64,000 bases of DNA from Martinezella tropici (GTDB lineage: Bacteria; Pseudomonadota; Alphaproteobacteria; Rhizobiales; Rhizobiaceae), in contig NZ_QMKK01000046.1 in assembly GCF_003287875.1 (NCBI RefSeq), forward strand, positions 62,001-126,000. The letters are read 5' to 3'. The position numbers were made by a program, and so were the translations under genes. The notes beneath the pieces were generated by a model that was not told the DNA's origin, ran no database searches, and saw nothing but the letters and a program-made list of their open reading frames with translations. Position 1 is the stretch's first letter. Each line of letters opens with the position of its first letter. Below, in pieces: positions 41,769 through 50,320 of the stretch.

Positions 41769-41832
41769 GGCAATTCCAGGATAAAGTGCGTTAGCGGTTT
41801 TCGGCCGGAATTGCGTGAAAAAACGCTCTAGA
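41769..41832. repeat. Dispersed Rhizobium-type repeat, second copy
   Basis: A 64-bp element between queG and the GST gene, with GGCAATTCCAGGATAAAGTG, AGCGGTTTTCGGCCGGAATT and GCGTGAAAAAACGCTCTAGA. Its core matches the longer copy at 34249-34350 with few changes. It ends inside the stop region of the GST gene and includes short inverted parts (GGCAATTCC/GGAATTGC). Confidence 0.6.
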
Positions 41833-42520
41833 AATCCAGGTCGGCGTAGTGCGAGACCGGAGTGACACCGCGCACGCGCTCTGCCAGGATCGGGCGGAAG
41901 GACGGGCGCGATTTCAGGCGCTGATACCATTCCTTGGCAACAGGCGATTCCGTCCAGTCGATCTCGCCCAGATAGTCTAGCACGGAAACCGAGGCAGCGG
42001 CGGCAAGATCGGCATAGCTCAGCCGCTCGCCGGCAAGCCACTGCCGCGATCCCGCAAGCCAGGACAGATATTTCATGTGCTGGCGGATATTGCCGCGTGC
42101 CATGCGCATCACCTTGGAATCGGGCGCGCCGCCGCCCTGCTCGGCGGTCATCTGCAGCTTGAACACACGCTCGCGCGTCAGCGGACGGGTGACGTCCTGC
42201 TCCATCTTCTGCATGAACCATTCCGTCAACCGGCGGATTTCGGCCCGCTGGAACGGATCTTCGGCCAGCAGCCGGCGATCCCGCTTCAACACCCCATGTG
42301 TCTCGTCGAGATATTCGGAAATCACGGTCGCGCCACAGAGCGCCCGCATGCTGTCATCGACGTAGACGGGCAGGGTGCCGGCGGGATTGAGCGCCAGGAA
42401 ATCGCGTCGCTTTTCCCAGGTCTGTTCCTCGATCAGTTCCGTCTGATAGCCGTACTCGGTCAGGATCAGACGAACGAACCGTGAGGAGGATGACATCGGG
42501 TGGTGATACAGCGTCGGCAT
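41828..42520 (-). CDS. Glutathione S-transferase family protein
   Basis: A 230-residue GST. The N-terminal thioredoxin-like domain begins MPTLYHHPMSSSSRFVRLIL and has LNPAGTLPVYVDD (cis-Pro glutathione site) and GATVISEYLDE; the helical C-terminal domain has WLAGERLSYADLAAAASVSVLDYLG, the N-capping box and hydrophobic staple. It is closest to bacterial FzlA-type or beta-like GSTs (FtsZ-binding FzlA of alphaproteobacteria shares this build), but I cannot fix the subfamily. No strong ribosome binding site. Confidence 0.88.
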   Translation of the reverse strand: MPTLYHHPMSSSSRFVRLILTEYGYQTELIEEQTWEKRRDFLALNPAGTLPVYVDDSMRALCGATVISEYLDETHGVLKRDRRLLAEDPFQRAEIRRLTEWFMQKMEQDVTRPLTRERVFKLQMTAEQGGGAPDSKVMRMARGNIRQHMKYLSWLAGSRQWLAGERLSYADLAAAASVSVLDYLGEIDWTESPVAKEWYQRLKSRPSFRPILAERVRGVTPVSHYADLDF

Positions 42521-42668
42521 TGATACTCGGGTGTTTCTGATTGATGCTACGGAGCTTTTGGTCGCTATTCTGCGGCCCTAGTCATTTGTCATCGGTTGAA
42601 GCTATAGGATCTTGGCCTAGTTTGCACAAGCGAATCGGGCCGCCCGGCCGTTTGACAAAGGACACGAT

Positions 42669-43469
42669 ATGGCTGAACAAATTATTATCGCGCTGGTTTT
42701 GGGCCTTGTGGAGGGGCTTACGGAGTTCATTCCGGTCTCCTCGACGGGCCATTTGATATTGCTCGGACATTTTCTCGGCTTCAAGGAAGCCGCCACTTTC
42801 GACGTTTTGATCCAGCTCGGTGCGATTCTCGCCATCCTGCTCGTCTATTTCAATCGGCTCGTTCAGATTGCCAAGGCACTGCCCGTCAGCGTCAAGGCCC
42901 GCCATTTCGTTCTGGCCGTCCTGTTCGGCTTCCTGCCGGCCGCCGTCATCGGCGCCCTGGCGCATGATTTCATCAAGACCGTGCTGTTCGACTCGCCGAA
43001 GGTCATTTGTATCTCGCTGATTCTCGGCGGCATCGTCCTGCTTGTGATCGACAAGATCCAGTTCAAGCCGAAATACACCAGCGCCTATGAATTCTCCTGG
43101 CCGATGGCCATCAAGATCGGCTTCTTCCAGTGCCTGGCCATGATCCCGGGAACCTCGCGCTCCGGCTCAACTATCGTCGGCGCGCTCCTGCTCGGCGCCG
43201 ACAAGCGCTCCGCCGCCGAATTTTCCTTCTTTCTCGCCATGCCCACAATGGCGGGCGCCTTTGCGCTCGATCTCTGGAAGAGCCGTCACGACCTGAGCAT
43301 GGATCAGGGGCTGCTGATCGTCGTCGGCTTCTTTACCGCATTCATTTCGGCGCTGTTCGTGGTGCGCGCGCTGCTCGATTTCGTCTCGCGTCGCGGCTAC
43401 GCGCCTTTCGCATGGTGGCGCATCATCATCGGCGTACTCGGCCTGATCGGTCTTTATACGATCGGCTGA
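42669..43469 (+). CDS. uppP: Undecaprenyl-diphosphatase (BacA/UppP)
   Basis: A 266-residue integral membrane phosphatase that recycles undecaprenyl diphosphate for peptidoglycan and polysaccharide synthesis and confers bacitracin tolerance. Signature segments: GLVEGLTEFIPVSSTGHLIL near the N-terminus and MIPGTSRSGSTIVGALLLG in the middle, with about eight helices. Normal length. Followed by a strong terminator. Confidence 0.97.
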   Translation: MAEQIIIALVLGLVEGLTEFIPVSSTGHLILLGHFLGFKEAATFDVLIQLGAILAILLVYFNRLVQIAKALPVSVKARHFVLAVLFGFLPAAVIGALAHDFIKTVLFDSPKVICISLILGGIVLLVIDKIQFKPKYTSAYEFSWPMAIKIGFFQCLAMIPGTSRSGSTIVGALLLGADKRSAAEFSFFLAMPTMAGAFALDLWKSRHDLSMDQGLLIVVGFFTAFISALFVVRALLDFVSRRGYAPFAWWRIIIGVLGLIGLYTIG

Positions 43470-43505
43470 GGCGAATCGCCTGATACCAGGATACCGAAGA
43501 GCAGG

Positions 43506-43530
43506 AAGGCCGGTGAGAACCGGCCTTTTT
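43506..43530 (+). terminator. Rho-independent terminator of uppP
   Basis: AAGGCCGGT-GAGA-ACCGGCCTT (43506-43527) is a perfect nine-pair stem with a GNRA-like tetraloop, followed by TTT. It lies 37 bases after the uppP stop and ten bases before the 3' end of the convergent small gene, so it can act in both directions. Confidence 0.85.
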
Positions 43531-43539
43531 CGTGCCTGA

Positions 43540-43704
43540 TCAGTTCTGGGAGGACGTGTCGATAGAGCCCGTTGTGCAGGGATCGACGCCGTAGGTCGGC
43601 GCACATTCGCCCTTTACCGAGGCGATGCTGCCGCGGGCTACGAAAGAGCCGGCGAGAATCACCAATGCCGCGCACGCAAACAAAAGCGCGATAGACTTGC
43701 CCAT
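43540..43704 (-). CDS. Small exported protein, 54 residues
   Basis: The frame starts MGKSIALLFACAALVILAGS, a signal peptide or single N-terminal helix, and continues with VKGECAPTYGVDPCTTGSIDTSSQN, containing two cysteines that could form a disulfide outside the membrane. AAAGG precedes the ATG at normal spacing; a longer frame to 43761 is not needed. Convergent with uppP and sharing its terminator. Function unknown. Confidence 0.68.
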   Translation of the reverse strand: MGKSIALLFACAALVILAGSFVARGSIASVKGECAPTYGVDPCTTGSIDTSSQN

Positions 43705-43934
43705 CGAAAAATGCCTTTCCGCAGAAGTGTGAAGCGCGCCGCGGACCGGTTCATTGTCCAAGCCTGAGACGCGCGGCTGTGTTAGTCAGTGAGATGAGCA
43801 ATAGCAATAAATGTTCATGTTAAATTTGACGTTAATGCGACTATTTCCGCAGTGCGTCTTTTAGGCAACGCTAAGCTGTGAATGAGAGCGGGATTGCGGG
43901 GCACGCAAGCCCTCTGCCGCGGCATTCGAACGAC

Positions 43935-43967
43935 AAAAAAACACCGCGCGGCGGAGCCGGCGGCGTT
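43935..43967 (-). terminator. Terminator of the NDUFA9-like gene
   Basis: On the minus strand ACGCCGC ... GCGGTGT encloses an inner CGGC-TCC-GCCG stem and is followed by seven T (complement of 43935-43941), 26 bases after the stop of the gene at 43993. Confidence 0.75.
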
Positions 43968-43992
43968 TTGAATTCGTTGAGCTGCCGAATCG

Positions 43993-44973
43993 TCAGGCAG
44001 CCTTGCCGGAACCGGTGAACTGACCCTGCGGACGATAGCGGACGAGATAGGACGGCAGCACGGAGATGAGCAGCGTCGGCAACAGGCCGATGCCCTTCAG
44101 CGTGCGTCCTTCCGCTTCCGCCTGCTTGGAAACGACGTTGTCGCTCTTCAGCAGCGTGACCTGATCGGAGGTGATCGGCGGCGTAATGAGCGGCACGAGC
44201 GAAGCAACCGAGCCGATCAGCGAAGCCAGGCCGAAGGGAATGGAGACGAGCGACTTCTTGCGGTTGATGACGGAAAGCGTGGTCTCGAGACATTCGCGGA
44301 AGGACAGCACTTCCGGGCCGCCGAGCTCATAGGTCGTGCCGGCCTTCAGCTTGCCGTCGACGCTGCGGGCAACGGTCTCGGCAATGTCCCCGACGTAAAC
44401 AGGCTGGAACTTCGTCTTGCCGCCGCCGATCAGCGGCAGGAACGGCGCGGTGCGCGACATGTCAGCGAACTTGTTGAAGAATTCGTCTTCCGGTCCGAAC
44501 ACGATCGAAGGGCGCAGGATGATTGCATCCGGCTTGATCGATAGGATCGCGGTTTCGGCGCGAGCCTTGGTTCGGGCATAGACCGAAGGAGAGTTGGCAT
44601 CGGCGCCCAGTGCCGAAATATGCGTCAGCGAGGCACCGGCATTGCGGGCGGCTTCCGCAATCGCCTTGGCGCCGAATTCCTGCACGGCGTCAAAGGTGTT
44701 GCGGCCGCTTGGGGCAAGGATGCCGACGCAGTTGACGACATGCTGAGCGCCTTCGACCGCGCGGTCGATGGAATTGCGGTAGCGCACATTGGCCTGAACG
44801 ATCGAAATCTGGCCGAGATTGCCGAACGGCTGCAGGAAGCCGGCAAGATCGGGACGGCGCACGGCAACGCGAATGCGATAGCCGCGCTTGGCGAGCGCAC
44901 GCACGACATGCCGCCCGATGAAGCCTGATCCTCCGAACACGGTCACGAGCGGCGGGAGGTTGGACAGGGTCAT
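43993..44973 (-). CDS. Complex I NDUFA9-subunit-like NAD(P)-binding protein
   Basis: A 326-residue atypical SDR of the NDUFA9 group. VTVFGGSGFIGRHVVRALAKRGYRIRVAVR is the nucleotide-binding start, followed by HVVNCVGI, THISALGADANSPSVYARTKARAE and IILRPSIVFGPEDEFFNKFA. In alphaproteobacteria these are homologues of the accessory subunit of respiratory complex I, but the nuo genes are not in this window. GAGGAG precedes the ATG. A clear terminator follows. Confidence 0.92.
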   Translation of the reverse strand: MTLSNLPPLVTVFGGSGFIGRHVVRALAKRGYRIRVAVRRPDLAGFLQPFGNLGQISIVQANVRYRNSIDRAVEGAQHVVNCVGILAPSGRNTFDAVQEFGAKAIAEAARNAGASLTHISALGADANSPSVYARTKARAETAILSIKPDAIILRPSIVFGPEDEFFNKFADMSRTAPFLPLIGGGKTKFQPVYVGDIAETVARSVDGKLKAGTTYELGGPEVLSFRECLETTLSVINRKKSLVSIPFGLASLIGSVASLVPLITPPITSDQVTLLKSDNVVSKQAEAEGRTLKGIGLLPTLLISVLPSYLVRYRPQGQFTGSGKAA

Positions 44974-45085
44974 GGTAGGCTCCTCGAAAGGCTTTGATTG
45001 GGCTGATCTGGTTTCGTCTTAGCCGATCCCGGCGCCGAGGTGAAGTGCTATCGCGCTGCGTTGCAGCGTCGCGTTTTCAAAGGGT

Positions 45086-45373
45086 TTAAACCCCTTCGAC
45101 GACGACCATTTCTGCATCCGCGACCTGCTGGCGGATTTTGGCGGCGATCTGGTATTCCGGCGAATTGTAGCAATCGACGGCATGCTGCAGCGATGGAAAT
45201 TCGATGACGACGTTGCGGCCGCGTGCCTGTCCCTCAAGCGGGGTAAACGCTCCGCCGCGGGCAAGGAAATTCGCGCCGTATTTCTCGAAGGCAGGCTTCG
45301 CGGCGGCGACATAATCCTTGTAGCGCTCGGGGTCGCGGACATCCACGCGCGCGATCCAATATCCCTTTGGCAT
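45086..45373 (-). CDS. DUF1330 domain-containing protein
   Basis: A 95-residue dimeric α/β-barrel-type protein. MPKGYWIARVDVRDPERYKDYV, FLARGGAFTPLEG and RNVVIEFPSLQHAVDCYNSPEYQIA are the standard DUF1330 segments. GGGAGG precedes the ATG. It lies 27 bases after pyrF on the same strand and is probably cotranscribed. Role unknown; related folds are found in monooxygenases and heme-handling proteins. Confidence 0.9.
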   Translation of the reverse strand: MPKGYWIARVDVRDPERYKDYVAAAKPAFEKYGANFLARGGAFTPLEGQARGRNVVIEFPSLQHAVDCYNSPEYQIAAKIRQQVADAEMVVVEGV

Positions 45374-45400
45374 GTTTTCCTCCCTGATTGTTGTCGTGGT

Positions 45401-46093
45401 TTAGAGCGCGGCGTCCATCTCGGCGAGGATGGCGCGGGCGGCTTCCTTCGGATCGGCCGCCTTGACGATCGGCCTTGCGACGACCAGATGGCTCGAGCCG
45501 GCCTTGATAGCAGCGGCCGGCGTCATCACGCGCTTCTGGTCGCCCTTGTCGCTGCCGGCTGGCCGGATGCCGGGGGTCACCAGCGCCATATCGGGCCCGA
45601 TGATCTTGCGGACGGCGGCCGACTCCTCCGCCGAACAGACGATACCGCCCATGCCGGCGAGATGCGCCTGTTCGGCCCGGCGCAGCACCAGCGTATGCGG
45701 ATCATATTCATATCCTGCGGCGATGAGATCGCCTTCGTCCATCGAGGTCAGCACGGTGACGCCGAGCAGGCAGAGGTCGGAGCCCTTGGCCGCTTCGACA
45801 GCCGCCTTCATGGCTTTCGGATACGCGTGCAGCGTCAGCATCGACATGCCCATCTTGACGATATTCTCCACGCCGGAGGCGACCGTATTGTCGATGTCGA
45901 GCAATTTCATATCGAGGAAGATCTTCTTGCCGCTGGCGGCAAGGTCGCGCGCGAATTCCAGGCCGCCGGCAAAGGCGAGCTGATAGCCGATCTTGTAATA
46001 GAGGATATCGTCGCCGAGGGCGCCGACCACTTTTTCGGCCTCCTGAAGGTTTGGAACATCCAGTCCAACGATCAAGCGGTCGCGTGCGGTCAT
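45401..46093 (-). CDS. pyrF: Orotidine 5'-phosphate decarboxylase
   Basis: A 230-residue OMP decarboxylase, the last step of UMP synthesis. RLIVGLDVPNLQEAE starts the TIM barrel; FLDMKLLDIDNTVA holds the D-x-K-x-x-D catalytic motif, and ALVTPGIRPAGSDKGDQKRVMTPAAAI the phosphate-binding region. The start at 46093 is chosen because upstream codons belong to the phosphatase gene, whose stop is one base away. Confidence 0.97.
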   Translation of the reverse strand: MTARDRLIVGLDVPNLQEAEKVVGALGDDILYYKIGYQLAFAGGLEFARDLAASGKKIFLDMKLLDIDNTVASGVENIVKMGMSMLTLHAYPKAMKAAVEAAKGSDLCLLGVTVLTSMDEGDLIAAGYEYDPHTLVLRRAEQAHLAGMGGIVCSAEESAAVRKIIGPDMALVTPGIRPAGSDKGDQKRVMTPAAAIKAGSSHLVVARPIVKAADPKEAARAILAEMDAAL

Positions 46094-46094
46094 C

Positions 46095-46682
46095 TCAGGC
46101 CCATCCCATCCAATCTTCCATGGGTGTCCAGTCGCATGAGACGGCGCGCTTCGCAAGATCGAAACAGAAAAGATTGCCGCCACCCGGCGGCTGATCACCC
46201 TGGCGCGCGATCGGCTTTCCCTCCAGATGACATTTCAGCAGCGTGCCGACGCCGCCATGGCCGACGAAGGCGATCGGCACGTTCGGATCGTGGCGCGCAA
46301 GAACGGTCTCGACATTGGAGACGATTCTCGCCTGCGCGTCGATGGCGCGCTCCCAGCCCTTGAAGCTTTCATGCGGGTGGGCGAAGAACCAGTCCGCTGC
46401 TTTCTCGAACTCCGGCGGCGCCAGAAAACCTGTGGCACTGCGATCGTTTTCATGCATGGCCTCGATGATCTCGATCGGCGCACCGCTTGCCGCCGCCAAA
46501 GCTTCGGCCGTTTCGATCGCCTTGCGTTCGCCGCTGGAGACGATCAGGCTCAGCTTGCTGGCCCAAGGCCGGCTCGCCGCCAGCCGCGCACGCTCGGCGC
46601 CAGTGTCGGACAAGCCCCATTGCGGCACCGGCACATTCGGGTCGATCCGCACCTGCGGGTGCGTGATATAGAGAGCGTACAT
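46095..46682 (-). CDS. Histidine phosphatase family protein with altered RHG motif
   Basis: A 195-residue phosphoglycerate-mutase-like protein. The family's opening R-H-G is T-H-P here (ALYITHPQVRID): the phospho-acceptor His8 is kept, but the preceding Arg is Thr. The later GHGG motif (FVGHGGVGTLL) and the SSGERKAIETAEAL segment (usual S-x-x-x-R-A-x-x-T-A) are present. Substrate unknown, and altered chemistry is possible. It sits between pmtA and pyrF on the same strand, with gaps of 19 bases and one base, so it belongs to that operon. Confidence 0.85.
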   Translation of the reverse strand: MYALYITHPQVRIDPNVPVPQWGLSDTGAERARLAASRPWASKLSLIVSSGERKAIETAEALAAASGAPIEIIEAMHENDRSATGFLAPPEFEKAADWFFAHPHESFKGWERAIDAQARIVSNVETVLARHDPNVPIAFVGHGGVGTLLKCHLEGKPIARQGDQPPGGGNLFCFDLAKRAVSCDWTPMEDWMGWA

Positions 46683-46701
46683 GGATTTCTCAGCGATTGC
46701 C

Positions 46702-47295
46702 TCAGCCGCGGCTATAGACCCAGAGCTGGGCCGGCGGAATATTGCGGACGATGAAATCATAGTGGCGGATATGATAGCGGTCCGGCTTGGCGATAATAGG
46801 CGAAACCGGCCCGTAGGAAATCTGCACCACCGGCCGGCCGGGCGGAATGCGGTCCAGCAGGTTTTCCAAAAGCGCGACACGCGCCTTCATGGGAAAATTG
46901 AGCAGAGGAATGCCTGAGACGACGGAATCGAAGGTCTGGCCGCGCAGCACGCCAAGCGTCGTATCGAGATCAAAGGCGTCGCCATTGATGAAATGCACGC
47001 CGGGATAAAGTTTTACGAGGTGGTTGTAGAAATCGGTCGAATATTCGATGGCGACGAGGTTTTGCGGCTCGACGCCACGTGCCAGGATCGCCTTGGTGAT
47101 GGCGCCAGTTCCCGGCCCGAGTTCCAGCACGGGCAGGCCCGATTGCGTGTTGATGACGCCAGCCATCTTGCGCGCCGTGATCGATGAGGTGGGAACGATC
47201 GATCCCACGGTCTTCGGCCCTTGCATCATGCCCTTGAAGAAACGGATCTCCTCGTCGAACTTCTTGCCCAACCGTTCCTTGAGACGCAGCGCCAT
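46702..47295 (-). CDS. pmtA: Phosphatidylethanolamine N-methyltransferase, rhizobial PmtA type
   Basis: A 197-residue AdoMet-dependent enzyme that methylates phosphatidylethanolamine stepwise to phosphatidylcholine at the cytoplasmic membrane. It follows the Sinorhizobium/Agrobacterium-type PmtA closely from memory: FFKGMMQGPKTVGSIVPTS, the AdoMet motif VLELGPGTGAITKAIL, and VRNIPPAQLWVYSRG at the end. Start at 47295 follows GGGGGAGAGC; a GTG at 47307 is less likely. Similar to the KsgA-like methyltransferases, but the PTS-rich N-terminus marks PmtA. Confidence 0.88.
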   Translation of the reverse strand: MALRLKERLGKKFDEEIRFFKGMMQGPKTVGSIVPTSSITARKMAGVINTQSGLPVLELGPGTGAITKAILARGVEPQNLVAIEYSTDFYNHLVKLYPGVHFINGDAFDLDTTLGVLRGQTFDSVVSGIPLLNFPMKARVALLENLLDRIPPGRPVVQISYGPVSPIIAKPDRYHIRHYDFIVRNIPPAQLWVYSRG

Positions 47296-47406
47296 GCTCT
47301 CCCCCACCAGATGTTACGATCGCGACTTACATACCGCTTCTCTAGGATCTTGCAATGCGATGACGTAAAAACAAGAGAAAATGTCGCAATTCACAAAGGA
47401 TCAAAT

Positions 47407-47448
47407 AAAAGCGCCCTTGCGTTGCATAAACGCATGAAAGGGCGCTTT
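47407..47448 (-). terminator. Long GC stem-loop with T run, between pmtA and dnaN
   Basis: AAAGCGCCCTT (47408-47418) pairs with AAGGGCGCTTT (47438-47448); inside it GCGT and ACGC form a second stem. On the minus strand the stem is followed by TTTTATTTG. It is downstream of dnaN and upstream of pmtA. Confidence 0.6.
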
Positions 47449-47456
47449 GGTTTCGC

Positions 47457-47503
47457 AGAGCCGGATGATTTCAGGTCTGTTCGACCTGAAATCATCCGGC
47501 TCT
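47457..47503. repeat. Perfect 21-bp inverted repeat
   Basis: The arms at 47457-47477 (AGAGCCGGATGATTTC...) and 47483-47503 are exact reverse complements around a five-base TGTTC loop. This is the longest perfect hairpin in the window. It lies between two other stem-loops in the dnaN-pmtA intergenic region and looks like a mobile palindromic repeat unit rather than a gene-specific terminator. Confidence 0.75.
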
Positions 47504-47518
47504 TGAATCAAAAAAGTG

Positions 47519-47566
47519 GAGCATGATGTCGTCCGAAATCCCCTGACACTTTTCGGCATCATGCTC
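47519..47566 (-). repeat. Rhizobium-type palindromic repeat acting as dnaN terminator
   Basis: GAGCATGATG (47519-47528) pairs with CATCATGCTC (47557-47566), and CCGAAA with TTTCGG inside. From memory the sequence resembles a palindromic intergenic repeat (RIME-like) widespread in Rhizobium. Its right end touches the last base of the dnaN stop codon, and on the minus strand it is followed by a run of six T, so it can serve as the dnaN terminator. Confidence 0.65.
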
Positions 47567-48684
47567 TACACGCGCATCGGCATCAGCACATAAAGCGCGT
47601 CGTCGCCGGCCGTGTCGCGGATGAGCGTCGGCGATCCGGCATCGGCCAGCAGGAACACGGCCGCGTCGCCGGAAAGCTGCGCGGTAATGTCGAGCAGGTA
47701 TTTGGCGTTGAAGCCGATTTCCATCGGATCCATCTCGTAGCCGACGGCGACTTCTTCCGTCGCACTGCCCGAATCCGGGTTGTTGACGGTCAGCAGCAGC
47801 TGGCCGTCGGATAGCGCCAGCTTCACGGCGCGGCCACGCTCGGACGAAATGGTCGAGACGCGGTCGACGGCCTGGGCGAAGGTCTGGCAATCGACCCGCA
47901 TTTCCTTGTCGTTGTTGGCCGGGATGACGCGCTGGTAATCGGGGAAGGTGCCGTCGATCAGTTTCGAGGTCATGACGATGGAGCCGATCGTCAGGCGGAT
48001 CTTGGCGTCGGAGACTTCGACGGTGACGATCGCATCCGGCGTGTCCACGAGCTTCTGCAGCTCGCCGACTGTCTTGCGCGGGATGATGATGCCGGGCATG
48101 CCTTCGGAGCCCGAAGGGGCGCTGACATCGGCGCGAGCCAGGCGATGGCCGTCCGTGGCAACAGCCCTGAGCTTCAGGTCGCCGCCGCTCTCAATCGTGT
48201 GGAAGAAAATGCCGTTCAGGTAGTAACGAGTCTCTTCGGTGGAGATCGCAAACTGCGTCCGGTCGATCAGCATCTTCAGATCCGAAGCCTTCAGCTTGAA
48301 CGAATGGCTGAAGCTGCCGGCGGTGAGATCCGGAAAGTCCGATTCCGGCAGGCATTGCAGCGAAAACTTCGAACGGCCGGAGGCGACCGTCATCGAGCTG
48401 CCGTCGGTGTTGGTGGCGAGAAGCACTTCCGAGCCGTCGGGAAGCTTGCGCACGATATCGTAGAGCAGATGCGCAGGAACCGTGGTGGCGCCGGCCTGTT
48501 CGACATTGGCGGGCGTCGCCTCGGTGATTTCGAGGTCGAGGTCGGTCGCCTTCATGTCGAGGTTCGTGCCATCGGCCTTGAGCAGCACGTTGGACAGGAT
48601 CGGGATCGTGTTGCGACGCTCGACCACGCGATGCACGTGGTTCAGCGACTTCAGGAGGTTCGACCGCTCTATTGTAATACGCAT
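47566..48684 (-). CDS. dnaN: DNA polymerase III sliding clamp (β subunit)
   Basis: A 372-residue DnaN that forms the ring-shaped processivity clamp. Three clamp domains are readable: MRITIERSNLLKSLNHVHRVVERRNTIPILSNVLL starts domain 1; FSISTEETRYYLNGIFF-type sequence lies in domain 2 (here FAISTEETRYYLNG); and the C-terminal LYVLMPMRV tail is the typical end. Not next to dnaA here, as in other Rhizobiaceae. The ~250-base region upstream, shared with divergent rsmI, holds its promoter. Confidence 0.98.
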   Translation of the reverse strand: MRITIERSNLLKSLNHVHRVVERRNTIPILSNVLLKADGTNLDMKATDLDLEITEATPANVEQAGATTVPAHLLYDIVRKLPDGSEVLLATNTDGSSMTVASGRSKFSLQCLPESDFPDLTAGSFSHSFKLKASDLKMLIDRTQFAISTEETRYYLNGIFFHTIESGGDLKLRAVATDGHRLARADVSAPSGSEGMPGIIIPRKTVGELQKLVDTPDAIVTVEVSDAKIRLTIGSIVMTSKLIDGTFPDYQRVIPANNDKEMRVDCQTFAQAVDRVSTISSERGRAVKLALSDGQLLLTVNNPDSGSATEEVAVGYEMDPMEIGFNAKYLLDITAQLSGDAAVFLLADAGSPTLIRDTAGDDALYVLMPMRV

Positions 48685-48936
48685 GGATGCTACCGCTTTC
48701 GACCGTGACTAGCCGGGCGGCCCGAGGCGCCCGAGCGACATGTTTTCGGACAAGGCCCGAAAGATTGGACAGGCAACTTGGCAGACTTCTCCATCCGAAT
48801 GCAAGAGGCATGGATCAATTGCCAGGCGTCAATTCGCCATTTCGTCGGCAATGCTCCACAGGAATTGCACCGCTCTTGCCGTCCGTGCGCGCCTCGCCCA
48901 TAAAGGCTGCTTATCCCAAGTGAATTCAGGACCGGC

Positions 48937-49845
48937 ATGAACGAAGAGCAATCAGGCGGCGGGACACGCAGTTTCCGCCTGCATAACAATCAGATCCCGG
49001 CCCGCCCCCTCGAACCGGCACTCTATCTGGTCGCGACGCCAATTGGCAATCTTGGCGACATTACCCTGCGGGCGCTGGAGACGCTGGCCGGTGCCGACGT
49101 GCTCGCCTGCGAGGATACGCGTGTGACGCGCGTCCTGCTTGATCGCTACGGCATCCAGAACAAGCCCTACGCCTATCACGAGCACAATGCCGACGAGGCC
49201 GGCCCGCGGCTGCTGCAGGCTTTGGAGGCCGGCCGCTCGGTGGCGCTCGTCTCCGATGCCGGTACGCCGCTCGTCTCCGATCCCGGCTATCGGCTGGCCG
49301 TGCAGGCGATCGAGGCGGGTTATAAGGTTGTGCCCATTCCAGGCGCCTCCGCGCCGCTGGCGGCCCTTGTCGGTTCCGGCCTGCCGAACGATGCCTTCTT
49401 CTTCGCCGGTTTCCTGCCCGCCAAGGACAAGGGCCGCCGCGACCGCCTGGCCGAGCTGGCAACCGTCCCCGCGACCCTCATCTTCTTTGAATCGCCGCAT
49501 CGCATTGCCGCCACCCTTGCCGCCGCCGCCGATGTGCTTGGCGGTGAGCGCGCGGGCGCCGTCTGCCGCGAGCTGACGAAGACCTTCGAGGAATTCCGCC
49601 GCGGCACGTTGTCCGAACTCGCGTCGTTCTATGACGCCGTCGACAATGTGAAGGGCGAGATCGTCTGGCTCGTCGGCCCGCCGGCGGAGAGCGTTGCGGC
49701 GGAGGCCGATGTCGATGCCATTCTCGCCGATCTCTCAGGGACGATGCCGACCGCCAAGGCGGCAACCGAAGCCGCGCGTCTGACCGGCCTGCCGCGAAAG
49801 GAGCTTTATCAGCGCCTGCTGGATATGAAGGAGCGTCATGCCTGA
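48937..49845 (+). CDS. rsmI: 16S rRNA (cytidine1402-2'-O)-methyltransferase
   Basis: A 302-residue RsmI, methylating the 2'-O of C1402 in the ribosomal P site. LYLVATPIGNLGDITLRALETL, ACEDTRVTRVLLDRYGI, LVSDAGTPLVSDPGYRL and PNDAFFFAGFLPAKDKGR are the tetrapyrrole-methylase-fold motifs. A short arginine- and glycine-rich start precedes them. Its end overlaps yraN by 8 bp. Confidence 0.96.
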   Translation: MNEEQSGGGTRSFRLHNNQIPARPLEPALYLVATPIGNLGDITLRALETLAGADVLACEDTRVTRVLLDRYGIQNKPYAYHEHNADEAGPRLLQALEAGRSVALVSDAGTPLVSDPGYRLAVQAIEAGYKVVPIPGASAPLAALVGSGLPNDAFFFAGFLPAKDKGRRDRLAELATVPATLIFFESPHRIAATLAAAADVLGGERAGAVCRELTKTFEEFRRGTLSELASFYDAVDNVKGEIVWLVGPPAESVAAEADVDAILADLSGTMPTAKAATEAARLTGLPRKELYQRLLDMKERHA

Positions 49846-50218
49846 GCCTAGGTTTGAGGTTGGCGAAAAGCTCAAACGGCAGAAGGCCTGGCGTCGCGGC
49901 CATATGGCCGAATATCTCGCCGCCGCCTTCCTGATGCTCAAGGGCTATCGCATCGTCGCCATCCGCCACCGCACCAAGCTCGGCGAAATCGATATCGTCG
50001 CCCGCAAGGGTGATCTCGCCATCTTCGTCGAGGTCAAGTCGCGGCGCGGCGCACAGGAGGCGATCGACGCGGTTTCCTTCTCCTCGCAAAACCGCATCCG
50101 TGCCGCGAGCGACCTATGGCTCGCCCGACAGCCGGATTTTGCCCGCCTATCGCAGCGCTATGACATCGTCGCCATGCTGCCCGGCCGCTGGCCGCAGCAT
50201 TTTCCGGATGCGTTCTGA
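49838..50218 (+). CDS. yraN: YraN/UPF0102 family nuclease-like protein
   Basis: A 126-residue UPF0102 protein with a Holliday-junction-resolvase-like nuclease fold. RRGHMAEYLAAAFLMLKGYRIVAIRHRTKLGEIDIVARKGDLAIFVEVKSR contains the G-E-I-D and E-V-K active-site residues. It starts inside rsmI (8-bp overlap), the arrangement usual in proteobacteria. A weak CGAGCG-ATCAA-CGCTCG stem at 50258-50274 may end the transcript. Confidence 0.93.
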   Translation: MPEPRFEVGEKLKRQKAWRRGHMAEYLAAAFLMLKGYRIVAIRHRTKLGEIDIVARKGDLAIFVEVKSRRGAQEAIDAVSFSSQNRIRAASDLWLARQPDFARLSQRYDIVAMLPGRWPQHFPDAF

Positions 50219-50320
50219 GCGCGGCGTTACAGGACCGTCATAAAATCAGCCTATTGCCGAGCGATCAACGCTCGCGATTTTCCCGCCGGCGCGCATCATC
50301 TCGTTTCGACAGGCCTTATC

